DNA of 64,000 nucleotides. Source: JAJPGZ01 sp038229295 (GTDB lineage Bacteria; Verrucomicrobiota; Verrucomicrobiia; Chthoniobacterales; UBA10450). The notes under the pieces are model-generated. The model was not told where the DNA came from and did not search any database. It saw only the letters and a program-made list of their open reading frames with translations. The stretch is from positions 1-64,000 of the forward strand of contig JBBROO010000013.1 in the NCBI GenBank assembly GCA_038229295.1. Reading direction: 5' to 3'. A program made the translations under genes and the position numbers. Each line of letters starts with the position of its first letter. Position 1 is the stretch's first letter. Positions 7,981 through 15,100 of this stretch are shown piece by piece.

Positions 7981-8991
7981 ATGGCCTTCATAATCAAACC
8001 GCCGCTGCCACCGATGGAAGCGAAGTCCATCGACGAAATTCCCGCCGGCGACGAATGGCAATACGAACCGAAGTGGGACGGTTTCCGTTGCCTCGCATTT
8101 CGCGACGGCGATGAAGTTTATTTGCAATCGAAAGCGGGCCAGCCGCTGGCGCGATATTTTCCGGATGTCGCGGACGCGATCGGTAAATTGCCGGCTAGAA
8201 AATTTGTCATCGATGGCGAACTCGCCATTCCGGTCGGCCGCGCGCTTTCGTTCGATGAATTGCAATTGCGTCTTCATCCCGCCGCCAGCCGCGTTGCGAA
8301 GCTGGCCGCAGCTCACCCCGCGCTTTTCATAGCCTTCGACCTTCTCGCGCAAGATCGACAATCGTATTTGCAGCGACCGCTCCGCCAACGGCGCGCGCTT
8401 CTCGAGAAATTCAAAATGAAAGGGGCAGTCCGTTTGTCGCCCGCGACGACCGATCTGCGCGTCGCCAAAAAATGGTTCGAAAAAGTCGGCGGCAATCTCG
8501 ACGGCATCATGGCCAAGCGGCTCGATCTTCCCTACGCCCCAGGCGAGCGCACTGCCATGGTGAAGATCAAACAGATCCGCAGCGCCGATTGTGTCGTCGG
8601 CGGATTTCGTTATGCCAGCGGCGCCAAAGTTCTCGGCTCGCTCTTGCTCGGGCTTTACGACGACGCCGGTTTGCTTCATCACGTCGGCTTCACCTCCGCT
8701 TTTAAGGCGAGCGAGCGCCCAGGCCTAACGAAACAATTCGAAGCCCTGCGCAAGCCTCCCGGATTTACCGGCAACGCGCCCGGCGGCCCGAGCCGTTGGA
8801 GCACCGAGCGCACGGGCGAATGGGAACCGGTCAATCCGAAGATCGTGCTCGAAGTTACCTACGACCATTTTACGGGCGATCGGTTTCGCCACGGCACGAA
8901 AATTTTGCGTTGGCGCAAAGACAAAGCGCCCAAGCAATGCACTCTTGACCAGGTCGCACACCGCGAAGGGAAATCTTTGCTCCTGCTGTAG
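7981..8991 (+). CDS. ATP-dependent DNA ligase (LigC/LigD ligase-domain type)
   Basis: A 336-residue single-chain ligase. The adenylation motif EPKWDGFRCL at about residues 28-37 holds the active-site lysine; other nucleotidyltransferase motifs are FVIDGELAIP, DGIMAKRLDLPYAPGERTAMVKIK and the OB-fold region ending VLEVTYDHFTGDRFRHGTKILRWR. It lacks the polymerase and nuclease domains of full LigD. Such stand-alone ligases act in end joining or gap repair. No Ku gene is in the window. One 10-mer copy encodes the unusual AQDRQS insertion next to the conserved FDLL. Confidence 0.88.
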   Translation: MAFIIKPPLPPMEAKSIDEIPAGDEWQYEPKWDGFRCLAFRDGDEVYLQSKAGQPLARYFPDVADAIGKLPARKFVIDGELAIPVGRALSFDELQLRLHPAASRVAKLAAAHPALFIAFDLLAQDRQSYLQRPLRQRRALLEKFKMKGAVRLSPATTDLRVAKKWFEKVGGNLDGIMAKRLDLPYAPGERTAMVKIKQIRSADCVVGGFRYASGAKVLGSLLLGLYDDAGLLHHVGFTSAFKASERPGLTKQFEALRKPPGFTGNAPGGPSRWSTERTGEWEPVNPKIVLEVTYDHFTGDRFRHGTKILRWRKDKAPKQCTLDQVAHREGKSLLLL

Positions 8992-9046
8992 CGGCGGTCT
9001 GTGACCGTCGGACAAATAAATGCGGCGGTCATAGACCGCCGCTACA
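8987..9046. repeat. Palindromic repeat acting as terminator between convergent genes
   Basis: Arms at 8987-9006 and 9027-9046 (starting TGTAGCGGCGGTCT) are complementary over 20 bases with one mismatch, leaving a 20-base loop. The left arm contains the ligase stop codon. The element closes the space to the convergent tonB-like gene, so the hairpin could stop transcription from both sides. It looks like a member of a dispersed palindromic family. Confidence 0.65.
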
Positions 9047-9050
9047 GAAA

Positions 9051-9944
9051 TTATTCCGAGTTCAGCTCGAAATTAATTTTGACGTCGTAGTGCTCGCCAT
9101 TGCCAAGGCCCTCGGGCAACGGATCGACTTTGGTAACGCGTTTCGCCGCGGCCGCGACGGAGGCATCGACCGCGTCATTGCCGGATGGCCTAACGATTTC
9201 AAAAGTCGAGACGCGACCGTCTTTCTCGATTCGCAATTTCACGAGCACCGAATTCTTCGCGCCGGACGATGCGATTGTGGTCGGCTGGACCCATTCGCTG
9301 TAAAAACGATCGTGCAACATGCTGCCGTACCAACCGAATTGAGATTGACCGCCGGGACCGCCGATCCTTCCGCCGCTTCCGGATGTTCCCTTGTTGCCGC
9401 CCGAGGAACTGGCGACGGGCTTCGGTGTCTCTTCGGTTTGCTTTTCCGGTTCTTTGGCAAGATCGACATCGTCCTTTGGTTTTGTTTCTTCCGGCGTCGG
9501 TTTTGGTTTTGGCGAAGCTTTCGCGATAACCAATTTCTTCGGCGACGGCTTCGGCGTTGGCTTCGCGGTCGGTTTTGGTTTTGGCGTCGCCTTCGGTGGT
9601 GAAACTTTTACTTTCGGCGATGGACTCGGCCGAGGAGTAGATGTCGATCTTGGAGAAGGCGTCGGAGTGGCGACTGGTAATTGAATTTCGCTTTTCGCAG
9701 CGATCACATCCGGCTGATCGTTGTCGGGTTCATCTTTCGGTTCCGGCGTTTCCTCTGGCGCGGGCGTTGAAATTCGGACTGGCTTTGGCGGTGCCGCGTT
9801 CGCATCTCCGCCGCTCATCCACACAATACTTTGCGCTTTCGCAACTTTCGTTTCGCGACTCCAGCGAACCAGACCGCCGATGACGACGACGTGCGCGAGA
9901 CCGATGAGAGCGAAGTTGAGCCAGAAACGCAGGTTCCGCGACAT
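9051..9944 (-). CDS. TonB-family energy transducer
   Basis: A 297-residue protein with one N-terminal membrane anchor (about residues 8-26), a long Pro/Lys/Thr-rich periplasmic spacer (residues about 55-185), a Gly-rich hinge, and a C-terminal TonB-like domain (SVLVKLRIEKDGRVSTFEIVRPSGNDAVDASVAAA). It would carry proton-motive energy from ExbBD to outer-membrane receptors or act in a TolA-like way. The ATG at 9944 overlaps the exbD stop by one base. Two 10-mer copies fall in the spacer. Confidence 0.9.
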   Translation of the reverse strand: MSRNLRFWLNFALIGLAHVVVIGGLVRWSRETKVAKAQSIVWMSGGDANAAPPKPVRISTPAPEETPEPKDEPDNDQPDVIAAKSEIQLPVATPTPSPRSTSTPRPSPSPKVKVSPPKATPKPKPTAKPTPKPSPKKLVIAKASPKPKPTPEETKPKDDVDLAKEPEKQTEETPKPVASSSGGNKGTSGSGGRIGGPGGQSQFGWYGSMLHDRFYSEWVQPTTIASSGAKNSVLVKLRIEKDGRVSTFEIVRPSGNDAVDASVAAAAKRVTKVDPLPEGLGNGEHYDVKINFELNSE

Positions 9945-10363
9945 CACTGATTCGCTTCCGCTTTGGTGGCGATTCCCACTTTCGTAATTTGTGCGCGCTG
10001 CAATGCGTCCATCAGCGTGACCAGTTTTTGCACGGGCAATTCGCGGTCGGGACGGATCACGACCGCGACATCCGGGTTCGCCGCCTTCAATTCGCCTAAC
10101 TGCGCCGCAAGCGCGTCAAGATCGACAAGTTGATTATTGAGCTTGATCGTTTCGTCGCGATCGATGGCAATCATTTGCACTTGCGCCGCATTCACTGGCT
10201 GATTTTTTTCGCCGCTCGATGGAATAACGAGATTCATGCTGTTCTCCATCAGCGGCGTCGTGATCATAAAAATGATGAGCAAGACGAACGCGAGATCGAG
10301 CAACGGCGTGATGTTAATTTCGCTGAGCGACGAGAGACTGTTGCGTTGCGAGTAACGTCTCAT
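9944..10363 (-). CDS. exbD: ExbD/TolR-family biopolymer transport protein
   Basis: A 139-residue protein from ATG at 10363 (MRRYSQRNSLSSLSEINITPLLDLAFVLLIIF). The single membrane helix carries the conserved Asp of the proton path, followed by a periplasmic domain. The ATG lies one base after the exbB stop and its own stop overlaps tonB, so the three genes form a tightly coupled operon. An upstream TTG in a near-copy of the 10-mer is not taken as the start. Confidence 0.92.
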   Translation of the reverse strand: MRRYSQRNSLSSLSEINITPLLDLAFVLLIIFMITTPLMENSMNLVIPSSGEKNQPVNAAQVQMIAIDRDETIKLNNQLVDLDALAAQLGELKAANPDVAVVIRPDRELPVQKLVTLMDALQRAQITKVGIATKAEANQ

Positions 10364-10364
10364 C

Positions 10365-11114
10365 TCATTTTCTAAACGCGCCCTCGCGCGCGTTATGATC
10401 GACAAACTTATGTTCGAAATCGGACGCGAGCTCGGCGGCGAAGTTGTCCATTTCGACGATCATCGCGCGAATGCTCGTGACCAAAAAATTGTAGCCGAAC
10501 ATAGCGGGAATGGCGACGCAGAGCGCAGTGACGGTCGTGATAAGCGCGCCGGAAACGCCCGGTGCCATCGCGCCGAGACTCGCGGTGCCGGCCTCGGCCA
10601 CGCCGGTGAATGCGTCCATTACGCCCCAGACAGTGCCTAACAAACCGAGAAACGGCGAACCGCTCACGGCCGTCGCGAGTAAAATCATTTGCGATTCGAG
10701 TTCGAGCGCAGTTTCACCGACGGCGCGTTCCATGGCGGCGTTGACCGCGCCCATTTGTGCGGGAGAAATTTTGTCGGCCGTTTCCATGCGCGCGCGAAAT
10801 GTTTCGTCCACTTCGGCCGAGCCTAACAAGTGGAACGTCATCTCGCGGCAGCCCGCGCGATAAACATTAAAGTTGGGCGAGCCGCTGAAGCGCGCGTTTT
10901 TTTCGAAGAGCCGCAGTGGTTGTCGATCTTGCCGGAAGGCGGCGAGAAACCGCGCGTTCTGTTTTCGCGCGAATTGGATCACGCGCATTTTCGTGATCAT
11001 GACCGACCAGCTGAAAATGGAGCCGACGGCGAGAAGAGCCAGAACGAGCTTGCCGGCAATGGTGGCGTGTTCGAATGCGAAAAGGAGACCGCCCGCCGCT
11101 AGCAAATTGAGCAT
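10365..11114 (-). CDS. exbB: ExbB/TolQ/MotA-family proton channel protein
   Basis: A 249-residue inner-membrane protein. The C-terminal half has the typical ExbB helices: ILLATAVSGSPFLGLLGTVWGVMDAF and GVSGALITTVTALCVAIPAMFGYNFL. An N-terminal helix (residues about 15-38) precedes a cytoplasmic loop. With ExbD and the TonB-like protein it forms the energising complex for outer-membrane processes. It starts the operon; the lgt gene lies upstream on the same strand after a 65-base gap. Confidence 0.92.
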   Translation of the reverse strand: MLNLLAAGGLLFAFEHATIAGKLVLALLAVGSIFSWSVMITKMRVIQFARKQNARFLAAFRQDRQPLRLFEKNARFSGSPNFNVYRAGCREMTFHLLGSAEVDETFRARMETADKISPAQMGAVNAAMERAVGETALELESQMILLATAVSGSPFLGLLGTVWGVMDAFTGVAEAGTASLGAMAPGVSGALITTVTALCVAIPAMFGYNFLVTSIRAMIVEMDNFAAELASDFEHKFVDHNAREGAFRK

Positions 11115-11179
11115 CGCTGCATCACCGAGCTAAGTATTAACGCGCTTTCGGGGAAACGAAAGGCCGTACGCGGAAAAAG

Positions 11180-12115
11180 TTAGATCGACATTTTCTTCGG
11201 ATAGGTCGCTCGCATCTTGGCCATGACGAAAAATGCGAGGCCGATCGCGAGCAGAAAAAAGGAAAAGAATTGGCCGCGCGTAAACCCGGCGATCAATGTC
11301 GCGTCCGGTTCGCGGAAATATTCGACCACGATGCGAAGGAGGGCATAACAAATGAAAAACAATCCGGTCGGGACGCCGTTCGGTTGGCGCAAGCGCGTGC
11401 GCACGAACCAGAGAATCAAAAACAGAATGAGTCCTTCGCAAAAAGCTTCGTAGAGCTGCGAGGGATGTCGCGGAGTCAGGATCGTGCGCAGAACTTCTTT
11501 CACTTGCGGTTGTCGATGTACGGCGGCGGCGATTGTTTCTGGCGTGACGAGCGACGGATCAATTTTTGCACAAGCAGCAACCGCACGTTCGGTTTCAGCC
11601 GGATGGTCGATCAACTCTTTCGGAAACTGCATCGCCCATGAAACATTCGTAGCGCGACCGTAAAGTTCGCCGTTAACGAAATTCGCGCAGCGCCCGAAGA
11701 ACAATCCGAGCGGCGCAGCCACGACCAAACCGTCGCCGAGATTCATCCACGGAAGTTTTTGTCGGTGCGCATAATAAATCGTGAACGCGAGAATCGCGAT
11801 GATGCCGCCGTGGCTGGACATGCCGCCTTCCCACACGCGCAAGATCGACAATGGCTCGAGGAGCATGTGCGGTTTGTAAAAAATCACATACCCGAGCCGG
11901 CCGCCGATGATGACGCCGAAAAGCGCGAGCCCGGTGATGAAATCGCCGACGCGCGCTGGATGAAGATCAACGAAACCGCGCCGCGCTTGCCATAAGTAAA
12001 TGAGATAGCCGAAAAGAAACGCGAGCACATAAGCGAACCCGTACCAGCGCGGTCCGATGTTTTCCGTGATGTGGAAAATGAATGGGTCGAGATCGTGGAC
12101 GTAGTACGCGAGCAT
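11180..12115 (-). CDS. lgt: Prolipoprotein diacylglyceryl transferase
   Basis: A 311-residue multi-spanning enzyme that adds diacylglycerol to lipobox cysteines of prolipoproteins. The conserved segments RLGYVIFY, EGGMSSHGGIIA, FFGRCANFVNGELYGR and RHPSQLYEAFCEG are present. An insertion of about 40 residues (ELIDHPAETERAVAACAKIDPS...) sits between the Lgt signature and the SQLYEA segment. The last codons overlap a near-copy of the dispersed 10-mer. CusB in this window is one likely lipoprotein substrate. Confidence 0.93.
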   Translation of the reverse strand: MLAYYVHDLDPFIFHITENIGPRWYGFAYVLAFLFGYLIYLWQARRGFVDLHPARVGDFITGLALFGVIIGGRLGYVIFYKPHMLLEPLSILRVWEGGMSSHGGIIAILAFTIYYAHRQKLPWMNLGDGLVVAAPLGLFFGRCANFVNGELYGRATNVSWAMQFPKELIDHPAETERAVAACAKIDPSLVTPETIAAAVHRQPQVKEVLRTILTPRHPSQLYEAFCEGLILFLILWFVRTRLRQPNGVPTGLFFICYALLRIVVEYFREPDATLIAGFTRGQFFSFFLLAIGLAFFVMAKMRATYPKKMSI

Positions 12116-12134
12116 CAGTCAGGCAATAGCGGGA

Positions 12135-15100
12135 TCAGTTGCGGTTGCCAATCGCGCTTTTGCCGAGCACGTCACGCAGAAACGGTGCGGTGCGACTGAG
12201 TCGATTCTCGGCAACTTCTTCCGGCGTTCCGACGGCGACGATCTCGCCGCCTTCCGCGCCCGCTTCCGGCCCAAGATCGACAACGTAATCTGCCTCGGCA
12301 ATGACGCTGAGATTGTGCTCAATCACGATGACGGTGTTGCCTTCATCGACGAGGCGATGCAGCACATTGAGCAGCAACTCCACATCGGCCATGTGCAATC
12401 CGATGGTCGGTTCTTCGAGCAAATACAATGTCGATCCTGGCTTGCGCATTTTCCGAATGCGTTCGTTCTGCGCGCGACCGACGCCGCGTTTTAATTGCGT
12501 GACCAGCTTCAACCGTTGCGCTTCACCGCCGCTCAATGTCGGACTCGGCTGTCCAAGTTTGAGATAACCGAGTCCGGTGTCGACGAGCAACGAAAGCGGT
12601 CGCGCGATTTTTTGATACGCCGAGAAAAATTCCGCCGCCTCTTCGATCGTCATCTCCATTACATCGCCGATCGATTTTTCGTTGTAGAGAACTTCGAGCG
12701 TCTGAGCGTTGTATCGTTTCTCGCCGCAATCTTCGCACGGCACATAACTGCTCGGCAGAAAATTCATCTCGAGCTTGATCACGCCCTGCCCTTTGCAGGA
12801 TTCGCAGCGCCCGCCTTCGGCATTAAAGGAAAACCGGCTCGCGGAATAACCGCGCATGCGCGAGACCGGCAGTTGCGCGTAGAGATTGCGAATCTCGTCG
12901 AAGACTTTGATGTATGTGCCGGGCGTCGAGCGCGACGTTTTGCCAATGGGCGATTGATCGACTTCGTAAACCGCCTCGATCTTTTCGCCACCGCTAACGA
13001 GTTTAAATAAGTTGCCCGCGCGCTTCTTTTCTTCCAATGCATCGCGCACTGCCGGCCAAAGGACTTCGTGCATCAATGTCGATTTGCCCGAACCGGAAAT
13101 TCCGGTGATGACCGAAAGTCGGCCGATCGGAAAACGCACATCGATATTCTTCAAGTTGTTCGCGCGCGCGCCGTGGATGTCGATCCAACTTTCGACCTCG
13201 TCCAAACTTCGGCGCGATTTGCGAATTGGATGACACAACGGCGTCTGCAAACAGCGACCGGTCTCCGAATTTTTCGCGCGCTTGATCTCGGCCAAGGTTC
13301 CCGTCGCCACCACTTCGCCGCCGTGAATTCCAGCGCGCGGGCCAAGATCGACAATGTGATCTGCGCGCCGCATCGTTTCTTCATCGTGCTCGACGATGAC
13401 TAACGAGTTCCCTTTTTCGCGCAGCGCCGTCAGCGTATCGAGCAAACGCAAATTGTCGCGCGAGTGAAGTCCGATCGTCGGCTCGTCCAGAACGTAAAGC
13501 ACTCCGCGAAGATTTGAACCGAGTTGCGCAGCCAATCGAATGCGTTGCGACTCGCCACCGCTCAAAGTTTTCGCCGATCGCCCGAGCGCGAGATAACCGA
13601 GCCCGACGTTCTCCATGAAGTGCAAGCGCTGCTGAATTTCCGGGACGAGATCGGCCGCGATGATTTGTTGCGTGCCGCGGAACTTCAACTTGTCGATCTT
13701 GCGCGCAGCTTCGGCCGCGGAGAGTTTTGTGAATTGATCGATGGTCGAACCTTGCACGCGGACGTGACGCGCCACCGCATTTAAGCGCGAGCCATGACAA
13801 CTCGGGCAATCGTGCGCTTCCTCCTTGTCGATCCATTCCGATTCGCGCTCAGCCGCAAGTTCGTTTTCCAAAACCGAATCGCCGTCGTCACTTTCGCCCG
13901 TCTGCAATTTCTGATTCCAAATTTCGCCGAACCCGCCGCACTCGTCGCACGCGCCGTGCGGCGAATTGAATGAGAACAATCGCGGATCGAGCTCCTCAAA
14001 CGCGCGGCCGCAACCTGGACAACTCATCTCCGTGCTCATGACCGTCAGCCGATTTTTCATGTCGAGCAGATGCGCCGTTCCGCGGCCGATCTCGAGCGCG
14101 CGTTGCGTGAGATTGCGCGCTTTCAGGATTCGTTTCGCGTCGATCACGCCGACGACGACATCGATGGTGTGTTCCTTGAACCGCTCGAGCTTTCGAAATT
14201 GCGCAACCGGAATCAGCGTTTGATCGACATAAAGTGTGTCGAAACCCTGACGCTCGGCCCAACGCGCGACATCGGTGTGAAAACCTTTGCGCGCTTTGAC
14301 CAGCGGCGCGAGCACCTTGAGATGACCGCGCTTCGCCGCGCTCTCCACTTGCCTAACGATCGCGGCGAGACTTTGCTTTTCCACTGGCAGATCGCACTCG
14401 GGACAAAATTGCGTTCCGGTTTTGGCGAAGAGCAATCGCAAAAAATGATAAACTTCCGTCACCGTCGCGACGGTTGATTTGCCGCCGCCGCGCGTCACGC
14501 GTTGCTCGATCGCTACGCTCGGCGGCAAGCCAGTGACAAGATCGACATCGGGTTTCTCGAGCTGCTCGACGAACTGCCGCGCATACGGCGACATGCTGTC
14601 GAGAAATCTGCGCTGCCCCTCCGCGAAAAGAATATCGAAGGCGAGCGTCGATTTCCCCGAACCACTTAATCCGGTGATCACGATTATCTGATCGCGCGGA
14701 ATTTCGACCGTGATGTTTTTGAGATTGTGTTCGCGCGCACCGTAAATGCCGATCGCGCCGTCTCGCCCGGGTAGCGCGCGCGACTCGCGCGCGGCGTTCG
14801 GCGTCTCGCCGAACGCTTCTTCGGCAGCGCGCAGTGAAATTTCCTCATCCTCGCCGTTCGTGTAACTGAATGCTCGCGGCGGGACACCGCGAACCGCGCG
14901 CGAGACGCGCGCGCTACCCAGAAGTTTTCGCAGAAATCTTCCCGTGTGTGACTTGTCGATCTTCGCGACTTGTTCCGGCGTTCCAATGGCCACGATCTCA
15001 CCGCCTTCATCGCCCCCCTCCGGTCCAAGATCGACAATCCAATCTGCCGACTTGATCACTTCGAGATTGTGCTCGATCACGACTAACGAGTGGCCGCGAT

